From NCBI GenBank assembly GCA_013151865.1, contig JAADHN010000167.1:1-64000 (forward strand): a stretch of DNA of 64,000 bases. Direction: 5' to 3'. Shown here piece after piece: positions 35,946 through 44,180 of the stretch. Under the pieces are notes generated by a model that saw nothing but the letters and a program-made list of their open reading frames with translations, was not told the origin of the DNA and did not search any database. Within the stretch, counting starts at the first letter, position 1, and every line of letters begins with the position of its first letter. A program made the position numbers and the translations under genes. This stretch comes from Kiritimatiellota bacterium. GTDB lineage: Bacteria; Verrucomicrobiota; Lentisphaeria; Oligosphaerales; JAADHN01.

Positions 35946-36063
35946 GCAAATTTCCTCATCTGGGTTCACTTGACGGCAAGCGACCCTGTGTGTCGGAACC
36001 CGGTCCCCACCCGACCGGTCGACCCCGCCGGTGCGACGCCCGTCCCCGACGGCGGTGCACCGG

Positions 36064-37208
36064 CTACCGGAGCCGTTCCACGGTTTCGACCATGGCCATC
36101 ACATTTTCGGGTGGCGTGCCCGGCACGACATAGTTCGACACCCCCACCACGACGCCGCCGACCCGGTGGGCCTGGGCCATCACGGACTCGACTTCGGCGA
36201 CCACTTGATCGCGTGTGCCCAAATGCACCGTGTGGGAACTAATATTGCCGATCAGCGTGAGTTTGGGAAAACATACGCGCAAACGTTCCAGATCCATTCC
36301 CGCCCGACGGTCGATCTCGTAATGCCGTCGATGCCCGACGCCCCGAACAAGTCGTCCGCCACGGGCCAAAGGTTTCCATCACTGGCAAAGAGATGGCAGA
36401 CGCCATGATCGCGGCAGGCCTGCGAGACTTGCTGCAATCTGGGGAGGACGATCTCGCGAAAAGCGCCCGGAGAATACATGGGGCCGTCCTGGGCGGCAAA
36501 GTCGCCGCCCCCGAACAGGTACCGGAACCCGTTCCGGGCGAGAAAAGCGATGTTCCGCCGGGCACGCTCGACCTGGATATCGAGGTAACGGCCCACCAAG
36601 TCCGGACGAAGGGCCATCGCCTCCATCCAGACCGTGACATCCCGCGTGGGCAACCCGACGCCGACGCCCGGGGCGCGAACGGCGTAGTCGTCGCCGAGCA
36701 GACGCTTGGCACGAAACTCGAACGCGAAGCTGTCCTCGCTCGGTACGTAATCCGCAACGCTTTTCACGGCGAGCCGCGCTTCGATTGCCTCGAAGGTAAG
36801 TTCCCGGGGCGGCTCCACGGGCTCGATCGAGGCTTGCTCGCTGCTGGGATCGTACTTGAGGATCCGCCAGTTCTCCCGCGGTCCGCACTCGTACAAGTAG
36901 GTCCATTCATCGATCCGGGCAGTGGGTTTGAGACTGTAACGCCAGTAGCCGGGCCGTACCAGATCGTTCCCGCAGGCTTTGGCCACAGCCACCGCGTCAT
37001 GAAAAGAGCGCTCGACAAACTCGGCGTGCGCCTCCGGTCCCTCCCAAAGCGCACCCGCTTCGCGCCACTGTTGAATTCCACCTCCCACATAGGCCTCGCG
37101 TCCAAGCAACACGCCGGCAGCCTCCGCGGAGAACCCGATGTGGTGCACCGGAATCCGGTCCGGGACACGATGCGCAAAGGCGGCGGCAACGCGTTCTTTC
37201 GGTTTCAT
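36064..37208 (-). pseudogene. URO-D-like protein (MtaA/CmuA family), interrupted by a frameshift
   Basis: Read from ATG at 37208 (GGAGGG before it), the protein runs KPKERVAAAFAHRVPDRIPV, a typical start of the uroporphyrinogen decarboxylase-like methyltransferase family, through FGGGDFAAQDGPMYSP and ACRDHGVCHLFASDGNLWP to GASGIDG near 36325. There the sense jumps frame: HYEIDRRAGMDLERLRV, FPKLTLIGNIS and a final VPPENVMAMVETV-like segment continue in the next frame to a stop at 36064. Joined, the product is about 380 residues, normal length. In many Planctomycete-type genomes such URO-D relatives are linked to sugar dehydrogenases; a role in one-carbon transfer is suspected but not shown. 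The break is a 1-base deletion or 2-base insertion around 36321-36330, real or an assembly error. Confidence 0.75.
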
Positions 37209-37237
37209 GGCGCCCTCCAAGAATAGTGCTTCACACC

Positions 37238-37716
37238 GACCTCGAGCCCGGCCACAAAGAGGGCGCGAGCCGCGGGAGTTGTCGCTCTTCGCCAAAGGCG
37301 AATCGTTACCGCGCCTTCGGGCGCCCCGTCTCTCCCGTCAAGCGGGATCGGCTGGGAACGCACGGCGGCGGAGCGAGTCCCCAAGCGACCCTGAACAGCA
37401 GGGACTGCGGAGTCCGCCAGAGGCGGAGGCGGTCGTGCCTGTCCCGCTCAGCGGGCCCCGGTGGCGTGACGTGGCTGCCCGGGAGGCTCCCACAACCGCC
37501 GCGGGGATGGAGGAAGGCTGCCCTCCGTCCCGACCCGACCTGTCCGCCGTAGCCCCCCGCAGCCGCGGGACGAAGGCGGGAAGGTGCGGACGCTTTCGGA
37601 CAATCTTTCGCCGTTTCCGACTCTCGCCGAGCGGGACCAATGCTGAGGGTTGGTAACGCCTGCCTGTGCGGGGCACGCCGTCCGTTCGGCGGGGAGGAAA
37701 TCTCACCCAAAAAAAA
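37238..37716 (-). repeat. Hairpin-rich repeat element, long copy A
   Basis: About 480 bp matching the reverse complement of 56697-57121 in most blocks, and in its first 95 bp the reverse complement of 43168-43300. It contains many short stems, e.g. TTCGCCAAAGGCGAA, GCGCCTTCGGGCGC and TCCCGTCAAGCGGGA. Both loop and stem bases differ between copies while pairing is kept (TTCGCCAGGGGCGAA and TCCCGCCAAGCGGGA at 43 kb). It ends, towards the URO-D-like gene, in a block whose complement reads GGCTCGCGCCCTCTTTG then TGGCCGGGCTC. Frames through it are GC-driven and not conserved as protein, so I take it as non-coding. Confidence 0.7.
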
Positions 37717-37758
37717 CCGTGCGCGCGCGCCCACGACCTCTTTTCGGACAGGCTCGGT

Positions 37759-38325
37759 TTACCGCCTTCTCGGGGCCCGACCCAACTGCCAACCGGAGGG
37801 CGCGTACGGCTTTCGGTACCGGGATTGGCGTCCCGGTCGGCGAGCGTTCCGCGGCTGCGTCCCGCCCCCGGAATCGGAGGATCGGGTGTTGCCGTACAGC
37901 GCCCGCTGGATGTCCACTTTCACTTTTGCGGGGATCTCGACCTTGGTCAGAGATTCGGCGCACTGTAAATCGTCCGCCGTCCGCCAGATTTTGTCCGGCC
38001 CGGCGCTCATCACTACGATGTCCATTCCCCGGATTCCGAGGGCATAAGGCGTGCCCCACATATCGCTCGCGTTATTCCGCAAGTCCTTGCCGCCGTACTC
38101 CGTGGTGTTCTCGGCCAAGAACGCACTGAAATTCCGCAACGGGATCTCCCCGGTATTCACATAGTGCATGAGCACGGCGCGACAGATGTTGCGCATTTCG
38201 ATTCCGCCGCTCACGCCGACCTGCACTTTTCGGATAACGTTTATGCTGCTGTCGAGCATGTCCAGGTTCGAGTACCCCAGAAAAGCCAGGGCCCCGAGCA
38301 TTGACAGCTTTGTAAAGAATTTCAT
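37759..38325 (-). CDS. Pseudopilin-like secreted protein with basic tail
   Basis: A 188-residue protein with GGAGGG ten bases before ATG. The N-terminus MKFFTKLSMLGALAFLGYSN is a short hydrophobic leader rather than a classical GFTLIE prepilin site. The middle has DMWGTPYALGIRGMDIVVMSAGPDKIWRTADDL, very like the C-terminal domain of type II secretion pseudopilin GspG (DxWGxPY and SxGPDxxxxTxDD, the calcium-binding loop). The last 40 residues are rich in Arg and Gly (GGGTQPRNARRPGRQSRYRK) and look appended; the sense may end near 140. It follows the cNMP membrane protein by 93 bases. It could be a minor pseudopilin-related envelope protein; no other secretion gene is near. Confidence 0.6.
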   Translation of the reverse strand: MKFFTKLSMLGALAFLGYSNLDMLDSSINVIRKVQVGVSGGIEMRNICRAVLMHYVNTGEIPLRNFSAFLAENTTEYGGKDLRNNASDMWGTPYALGIRGMDIVVMSAGPDKIWRTADDLQCAESLTKVEIPAKVKVDIQRALYGNTRSSDSGGGTQPRNARRPGRQSRYRKPYAPSGWQLGRAPRRR

Positions 38326-38418
38326 GGATCACACAACCCTCCGAGGCTATTGCAGAACCCCAGGCGAATCGTTCTGTACGGGGCCGTTCGAGACGTTTCC
38401 GGAACGCAACCGTGTGCC

Positions 38419-40359
38419 CTATCGCCCCTCACGCATTTCCGCGGCACTCGCCACCACGTACCCGGCAAAGGCGTCGCCGGTGATCAGTTCAAAAAACCGC
38501 TTCCGGCCGATGCACAGGCAGCGGGAAGACTGGGCGGCGACCACGTCGGCCGTTGCGGGGCGATGTTCGAGCAAGCTGATCTCACCGAAGAATTCGCCGG
38601 GACCGAGCTGAGCCACGACCTCGGAATCCTTCCGTACCTCGAACCGACCTTCATAAACGAGGTAAAAATTCTTGTTGGGCCGCCCCTGCCGCACAACACA
38701 TTCCCCGGCAGCGACGTCGACCAGGGAGACTTCGCGGGCCAATTCCAGCAGTGTTTGGTCCGGCCAGTCGGCAAACAGCGGGCAACGGCGGAGGGCTCCG
38801 CTGATTTGGACCGTCCGGCGGACCGCCTGTACCCCGAGGTGTTCGAGCACCAGTTCCTCGAAGACTTCCTGATTGAGCATCAGCAGCGCCGCGGCGCCCC
38901 GGGCCCGCACCGTGGCGGTCCGAGGGACTTTCTCGAGCAGGGCCACCTCACCGAACACGTCCCCGGCCTGCAATTCGGCCACCAATCGCGAATGACCGAT
39001 TTCGTCTTCTTTGTGAACAGTGGCGCGCCCCTCGAGTAGGACGAAGAGGCAGTCTCCCCGGTCGCCCTGGCGCACCAACACTTCCCCGTCCCGGGCTCGC
39101 ACGAAACGTGCTCGCTCGGCAATTGCGGCGAGATCCTTGTCCGAGAGTTGGGAGAAAAGAAGGGTTCGAGCCAGGAACTGCCTGACGTCTTCCGTCGCCG
39201 GCGCAGCACTGCTGCGCTTCGTCCAGAGCCGGCGTTCCGCCCGGAACCAACGCGGCGCCACCCAGGCAAAAACGTTGTGAACCACGATCCACAACTGGAC
39301 GATGACGGGGACAAAGACGAACAGGAGAAGCACCAGAAGGATTGCCCCCGCGCCAACGCGCTCGGCCCATGTGCCGCCGACGGCTATGCGCTCGGCCAGG
39401 CCGCCGCCTTGGCGTCGCAGGAGCCCGGCGCCGAAACGCAGGAGCAATCCCAGCCAGAAAACCGCGTACGCCCCGAATAGTGTGATGTACGTGTCTTCGG
39501 CAACTTCCGTTTTCCAACGCAGCAGTTGCCGGAACAGCCGGTGCTTGAGGAAACGCGTCGTGCAGCGAGGGATGTCATGCGCCTTGCGGAAGAGCGCGTG
39601 CAAGAGGCGCGCTCCGGGGGCGCCGCCGAACGGCGCAGCCAGAGCCAGTACCCCCACATAGGCCGCCAACATACCTTCCGGGTTTCGGGCGAACCGGGCG
39701 GCCAGAGCCAGAGCATACGGAGCGGCCAAGGCCTGAAGCGCAACCGCCACCTCGCACTTCCTGCCTCCCATGAACGCGTCCCGGGCGTCGATGCCCACGT
39801 AGGGAATAATCCGGTCCCAACGCCAACCGAAATCGTAGACTGTACGCCCGCAACCGGCCAGCACACACCCCTCGAGCAAGCTCGCCACAGACAATTCGAG
39901 GCCAATGAAGACCAGCGCGAAGAACCAGCCCGCCAGAGACACCGGCACCTGGATGGGCGCGCTCCCCAGGGCGATGGCCCCGAAAACGATGACCACCAGG
40001 CTGACACAGAGCGCCACCGTGTCGGACCACCCGGCAGGCCACGGTGTCGGTTCCGGGACCGACGGCAACTCCGTCCGTTCAACCGGATCATCGAGGATCC
40101 CCTTGGTCAGCGCCGAGACGATCAGATCGTAAAACTCACGGACGTTGCACCCCTCGGTTTCGGACAGCAGTGTCTCCAGAACGTCCCGGACGCTTTTCTC
40201 GCCGTCGAATTGCTGGAAGATCTCCCAATCGCGTGGCGAGACGGCCAGATATGTGGCGCGCGCCACGCGTTTCAGCAACCGCGTCCCGTCCGGGAGAAGG
40301 CCTACTTCGAGATCGTCGCTCAGGCGCGCCTTGCGCAAAGCCAGTTGGCGTCCATCCAT
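38419..40359 (-). CDS. Membrane protein: PqqD-like domain, M50-like (inactive) core, two cNMP-binding domains
   Basis: A 646-residue protein. Residues 25-95 resemble a PqqD-type peptide-binding winged fold (FQQFDGEKSVRDVLETLL and EFYDLIVSALTKGIL). About 110-380 are transmembrane helices with GRTVYDFGW, FMGGRKCEVAVALQALAAP, the order of site-2 protease-like (M50) proteins with PqqD domains. The HExxH zinc site that should lie before GRTVYDFGW reads ASLLEGCVLAGCGR instead, so it appears catalytically dead. Residues 400-510 and 520-635 are tandem cyclic nucleotide-binding domains (GDRGDCLFVLLEGRATV, GDVFGEVALLEKVPRTATV; FFGEISLLEHRPATADV), each with the FGE-x-ALL phosphate-binding cassette pattern. 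A nucleotide-gated membrane scaffold or regulator is inferred. Confidence 0.75.
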   Translation of the reverse strand: MDGRQLALRKARLSDDLEVGLLPDGTRLLKRVARATYLAVSPRDWEIFQQFDGEKSVRDVLETLLSETEGCNVREFYDLIVSALTKGILDDPVERTELPSVPEPTPWPAGWSDTVALCVSLVVIVFGAIALGSAPIQVPVSLAGWFFALVFIGLELSVASLLEGCVLAGCGRTVYDFGWRWDRIIPYVGIDARDAFMGGRKCEVAVALQALAAPYALALAARFARNPEGMLAAYVGVLALAAPFGGAPGARLLHALFRKAHDIPRCTTRFLKHRLFRQLLRWKTEVAEDTYITLFGAYAVFWLGLLLRFGAGLLRRQGGGLAERIAVGGTWAERVGAGAILLVLLLFVFVPVIVQLWIVVHNVFAWVAPRWFRAERRLWTKRSSAAPATEDVRQFLARTLLFSQLSDKDLAAIAERARFVRARDGEVLVRQGDRGDCLFVLLEGRATVHKEDEIGHSRLVAELQAGDVFGEVALLEKVPRTATVRARGAAALLMLNQEVFEELVLEHLGVQAVRRTVQISGALRRCPLFADWPDQTLLELAREVSLVDVAAGECVVRQGRPNKNFYLVYEGRFEVRKDSEVVAQLGPGEFFGEISLLEHRPATADVVAAQSSRCLCIGRKRFFELITGDAFAGYVVASAAEMREGR

Positions 40360-40752
40360 GATGCTTCACCTGCTCCTGGGGACCGCGGCGCCGGCCGGGA
40401 CTGATCCCGTGCGCCCTTTGCCCCGATTACGGACCGTCCCGGAATACTCTGGCCAGTTCAACAAAGGCAGCGAGTTCACCTGCGCTCCCGATTGTTTCGA
40501 GACGACGAACAGTTCCTGAACTTCGTCGCGAGACGGCACAGTTCACGCCGATTCGGGTCATTGCATCGAACGCCGGACGCGGCCGCATGGAACCACCGTC
40601 CGGGGCGGCGGGTTGCAGCAATGCTCCGAAGGCGGCTGAAGTGCGTTGTCGAGACAGACGGCTCATGCGCTGTTGACGTTACGTCAGCGAATTGCCCCCA
40701 GCGCCCAAACAGATTCTGCGTCGATTCGGCGCGCCCTCGGTTGGTCGGCGGG

Positions 40753-40780
40753 TTGTACCGTGCCCTTTGCCCGTTATAAT
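40753..40780 (+). promoter_or_regulatory. Sigma-70 promoter of the nfeD-flotillin pair
   Basis: TTGTAC and a perfect TATAAT are separated by 16 bases, in the 583-base gap (40360-40942) before nfeD. The expected start would leave a leader of about 155 bases. The rest of the gap shows no coding sequence. Best -10 match seen in the window. Confidence 0.6.
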
Positions 40781-40942
40781 AACACCGGAACCCGGTTTCT
40801 TGTACCTTGTTTGCGGTGCTATTTCAAGCCGGATGTCGGGGGGCGGCGGAACGACGGTGGCGCCCTGCAAGGACCGCTTCCGCCGACGCCGCGAGAGATA
40901 TGCTGATTCTCTGCGGGGAAGGTCTGCAGGAAGGGGAGACGC

Positions 40943-41548
40943 ATGGGTCCGATCCTTGCCACAGCGAGCCCCGAACGCTTTTATTTGGCGTGCGGCATCT
41001 TCGGGGCCGCCATCTTCGTCGTACGCATGATTCTGATGTTGGTGGGGGCCGACGGCGATCACGGGGACTTTGGACATCTTCCGAACGATGTCTCTGGGGA
41101 GGCGGGCGGCGATGTGCACGGCGACGTCGACCCGGGCCTGCGACTGCTCACCGTGCAGGGGATCGTCGCCTTTGTCATGATGTTTGGACTCACCGGGTAC
41201 GCACTCAGCCACAATGCCAGGGCCGGGGCCCTTGCCACACTTCTGGGCAGCGTCGCCATGGGCGGGGCCACCATGTGGCTACTGGCCAAGACATTCAGGC
41301 TCATGGCGTTGTTGCAGAGCAGCGGCACGGTGTCGTTGGACACCGCCATTGGCGAACGGGGAACGGTTTATCTCACCATCGCCCCGGGCGGTGTGGGGAA
41401 AGTGCAGGTTAAAGTCGGCGCCCACCTGCGGGTGGTGGATGCGGTCTCAACCGGGAAAGAAGAACTGAAGACCGGTGATCGCATCAGGGTCGAGTCCGCG
41501 CTGGACGGACATACGCTGGTCGTCACGAAGTGCGAGCCGACGGAATGA
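40943..41548 (+). CDS. NfeD-like membrane protein
   Basis: A 201-residue protein with AGGAAGGGGAGAC before ATG. Three or so helices (FYLACGIFGAAIFVVRMILMLVG, VQGIVAFVMMFGLTGYAL, LLGSVAMGGATMWLLA) are followed by a C-terminal OB-fold (IGERGTVYLTIAPGGVGKVQV, AVSTGKEELKTGDRIRVES and HTLVVTK), the NfeD soluble domain. A His/Asp-rich loop (GDHGDFGHLPND) lies between helices one and two. No serine-protease domain is present, so it is the short NfeD1b type. Such proteins partner flotillin-like SPFH proteins, and the next gene, 132 bases away, is one. The pair organises membrane microdomains; detailed function is unsettled in the family. Confidence 0.85.
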   Translation: MGPILATASPERFYLACGIFGAAIFVVRMILMLVGADGDHGDFGHLPNDVSGEAGGDVHGDVDPGLRLLTVQGIVAFVMMFGLTGYALSHNARAGALATLLGSVAMGGATMWLLAKTFRLMALLQSSGTVSLDTAIGERGTVYLTIAPGGVGKVQVKVGAHLRVVDAVSTGKEELKTGDRIRVESALDGHTLVVTKCEPTE

Positions 41549-41680
41549 GTTGTTTTTCGTGTCCGGTCTCGAAACCCGAAACAGGGGGTGTCCTGAAGTT
41601 CCTGCGGCCGCACTCGTTGCGGTGAATTGCCACGACGCAAGTGTCTTTCGGGCGTTCTCGAATCACAGGAGAGTGGAACC

Positions 41681-43105
41681 ATGCTTCCCGTACTTGGTGG
41701 GTTGATCCTGATTTTTCTGTTTTGTGTTGTGTTCCTGGCTTCGAGGTACAAGCGCTGTCCATCCGACCGGATCCTGGTGGTGTACGGCAAAGTCGAGCAG
41801 GGCAAATCGGCCAATTGCATCCATGGAGGCGGCGCGTTCGTCTGGCCCGTGATTCAGAGCTACGCCTACCTGAGTCTGACGCCGATGACCATCAACATCC
41901 CGCTGCAGAAAGCCCTTTCGCTCCAGAACATCCGGATCAACGTACCGAGCACTTTTACAGTGGGTATCAGCACCGAGCCGGAAATCATGAGCAACGCTGC
42001 CGAGCGTTTGCTCAATCTCGGGTCGCGGCAAATAGAAGATATGGCCGGTGAAATCATTTTCGGACAACTGCGTCTGACGGTGGCCTCTCTGACCATCGAG
42101 CAGATCAACCAGGATCGGGAGAGTTTCCTCGAGTCCATCCGCAAGAACGTCGAGCCTGAACTGAATAAGATCGGACTTTACCTGATCAATGTCAACATCA
42201 CGGACATCACGGACGAATCCGACTACATCGGGAGCATCGGGAAAAAAGCCGCCTCGGAAGCCATCAACAAGGCCAAAGTCGACGTTGCGGAGCAGGAGAA
42301 ATCCGGGGCTATCGGCCAATCCGAGGCGTACCGTGAAAAAGATATTCGTGTGGCCGAGAACACCGCCCAGGCCGAAAAGGGCAAGAAACGCGCCGAGGCC
42401 GATCGGCGCGTCTACGTCCAGCAACAGGAGGCGGACGCGGTCACCGGGGAAAACACGGCCAAGGCGCGGATCGCGGAAGTCGAAGCCGACTTGGCCATCA
42501 AACAGGCCGAGGCCCTGCAGCGCGGAGAGGTGGCCAAGCGTCAGGCCGCGGTCGAAATCCAAAAAGCCCAGTACAAGGCCGAGATGGAACGATTGAACGC
42601 CGAAGAAGTGGTGAAGCAAGAGATCGAACGCCGCAAAATCGAGATCGCCGCCGATGCCGAGGCCGAACGGAACCGCCGCGAAGCCCGGGGTCAGGCGGAT
42701 GCGATCCTCGCAAGGTACGAGGCCGAAGCCGCCGGGGTGCGCAAACTCCTGAGCAGCAAGGCCGCCGGTTACAGCGCCCTGGTGGAAAGCTGCGCGGGTG
42801 ATGCCCGGGCCGCCGCCTCTCTGCTGGTCATCGAGAAGATCGAGGAAATCGTGGCTCGGCAGGTTGAGGCCATAAAGAACCTGAAAATCGACAAAATCAC
42901 CGTTTGGGATTCGGGCGGCGCCGACGGCAAAGGGTCGTCCACTGCGGGCTTCCTGTCCAGCCTGATCAAGAGTCTGCCTCCCCTCCAGGACGTGGCGGCC
43001 ATGGCCGGCGTGGAGCTGCCCGAATACCTGGGCAAGTTGGTCGAGGAACAAGGCGTAGATACCGCACCGGAGTCCGAGGCGGCCCCTGCTCCGGACGCGA
43101 CCTGA
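41681..43105 (+). CDS. floA: Flotillin-like SPFH protein
   Basis: A 474-residue protein; ATG at 41681 with AGGAGAG nine bases before. N-terminal anchor VLGGLILIFLFCVVFLASRY, then the SPFH/PHB domain (RILVVYGKV, FVWPVIQSYAYLSLTPMTI, STFTVGISTEPEIMSNAAER, LGSRQIEDMAGEIIFGQLR), then a long coiled-coil of Ala-Glu repeats (about 205-370: AEKGKKRAEADRRVYVQQQE, EVEADLAIKQAEALQRGE), and a C-terminal oligomerisation part. It forms large ring or cage assemblies at the membrane. Closer in design to eukaryotic-type flotillin/YuaG than to short FloA, so the symbol is tentative. Paired with NfeD under one promoter. Confidence 0.87.
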   Translation: MLPVLGGLILIFLFCVVFLASRYKRCPSDRILVVYGKVEQGKSANCIHGGGAFVWPVIQSYAYLSLTPMTINIPLQKALSLQNIRINVPSTFTVGISTEPEIMSNAAERLLNLGSRQIEDMAGEIIFGQLRLTVASLTIEQINQDRESFLESIRKNVEPELNKIGLYLINVNITDITDESDYIGSIGKKAASEAINKAKVDVAEQEKSGAIGQSEAYREKDIRVAENTAQAEKGKKRAEADRRVYVQQQEADAVTGENTAKARIAEVEADLAIKQAEALQRGEVAKRQAAVEIQKAQYKAEMERLNAEEVVKQEIERRKIEIAADAEAERNRREARGQADAILARYEAEAAGVRKLLSSKAAGYSALVESCAGDARAAASLLVIEKIEEIVARQVEAIKNLKIDKITVWDSGGADGKGSSTAGFLSSLIKSLPPLQDVAAMAGVELPEYLGKLVEEQGVDTAPESEAAPAPDAT

Positions 43106-43167
43106 ATCGCGGCCCATGCCCCATGAACGGTGCAGCTCCGCGCTCCACGAATGTGCCGCAGGCCGCC

Positions 43168-43300
43168 CTCTGCACTTCCAGCCGATCCCGCTTGGCGGGA
43201 GAGACGGCCCCCGCCGGAGGCGCGGCAGCGATTCGCCCCTGGCGAAGAGCGACAACTCCCCCGGCTCACGCACCCTTTGCGGACGGGCTCGACGAGCACG
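43168..43300 (+). repeat. Hairpin-rich repeat element, short copy B
   Basis: Begins CTGCACTTCCAGCCGATCCC and ends in CACGCACCCTTTGCGGACGG then GCTC. It corresponds to the last 130 bp of copy C (57 kb) and the reverse complement of the start of copy A, and includes the TTCGCC/GGCGAA and GCGGGA stems. It lies 60 bases after the flotillin gene. Confidence 0.65.
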
Positions 43301-44180
43301 GATCGAAATGGGCCTGCACAGGTGAGAACGACCGGCGGCCCCCGGCCGGGCGGCGGCAATCTCGACCGCCTCCGTACGCTCGTATCTGCCCCGCCCACAC
43401 GTCACGTCACTCACGACGCATACGGTCTCGATACTGCGTTGTCGGGGCGCACTCCGGCCAAATCATGCTGCGCACTCCGCAGAAGGCAATCGGTCTCGAC
43501 CGGGGCGGAAAGGGGCCGAGGAAGCTTTTTGTCGAGACCCCGGACCGGCGAAAGGCGGGTGGACGCATGTCAGCTCCGTAGGTGGTGGCTGTGTTGTGGA
43601 AATCGGGACCGCGCATTTGCCCGGTCGGAACACGGATCAATGCGACAATCGGATTTGTCCGTTACGGGCGCCCAATCCAGCCCCGGGTTTCGACCCTGAG
43701 GCCGACCCCGATTTGTGGGATTGCGGCATGGCCGGCCCATAGTGCCGGCGCTCTCAAGGACCAACGATTCTTGTTATGGTGCGATTATCCCAGGGCTGGA
43801 ACCCTGGGTTGGACTCGGCGTCCCCGTCGGGGACCACGAACCAACGCGGTATCCGGGTTTGTCCTGTAGAGAGGGACAATGAAAAACGTTCGACGGCGAG
43901 GGCCGCCACCGGAACCACCGACGGAACCGACATGCGCGCAAGGCGGATCGGGCCGGTCTGCACGGGCGGATTCGGAGCGCTATATTGCCGGCCTGTTTTT
44001 CGCGTGTCAAGGGGCTCGACACCTATCGAGACTGCAGGCGAACACGCCGTCATAAGAGCGTTCTGACACGGCCCGTACGTCCCGCAACATTCGACCGTCG
44101 TCGGGGAACGACGCCACCACTGGCCTCCGGCCGTATGCACCGCACCGGGCTGCGGTCGGACCACCAGGAGTTCGCAAACG
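43301..44180. other. Long intergenic region with hairpins
   Basis: 880 bases with no convincing gene on either strand. It holds a pair of perfect hairpins at 43789-43834 (next entry) and GC-rich stretches. Frames on both strands across it look non-coding by amino acid content. Confidence 0.45.
43789..43834. repeat. Two perfect hairpins in tandem
   Basis: CCCAGGGCTGGAACCCTGGG (7-bp stem, 6-base loop, 43789-43808) is followed 11 bases later by GTCCCCGTCGGGGAC (6-bp stem, 43820-43834). No T-run follows, so they are not a classical terminator. Such GGGTTGGAACCCTGGG-type stems are common in small mobile or REP-like repeats of Planctomycete-type genomes. Confidence 0.5.

Noticed and set aside
41663-43414. 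A 583-codon minus-strand frame opposite flotillin
   Set aside because: Antisense of a coiled-coil gene, which often gives long open shadows rich in Leu and Phe.
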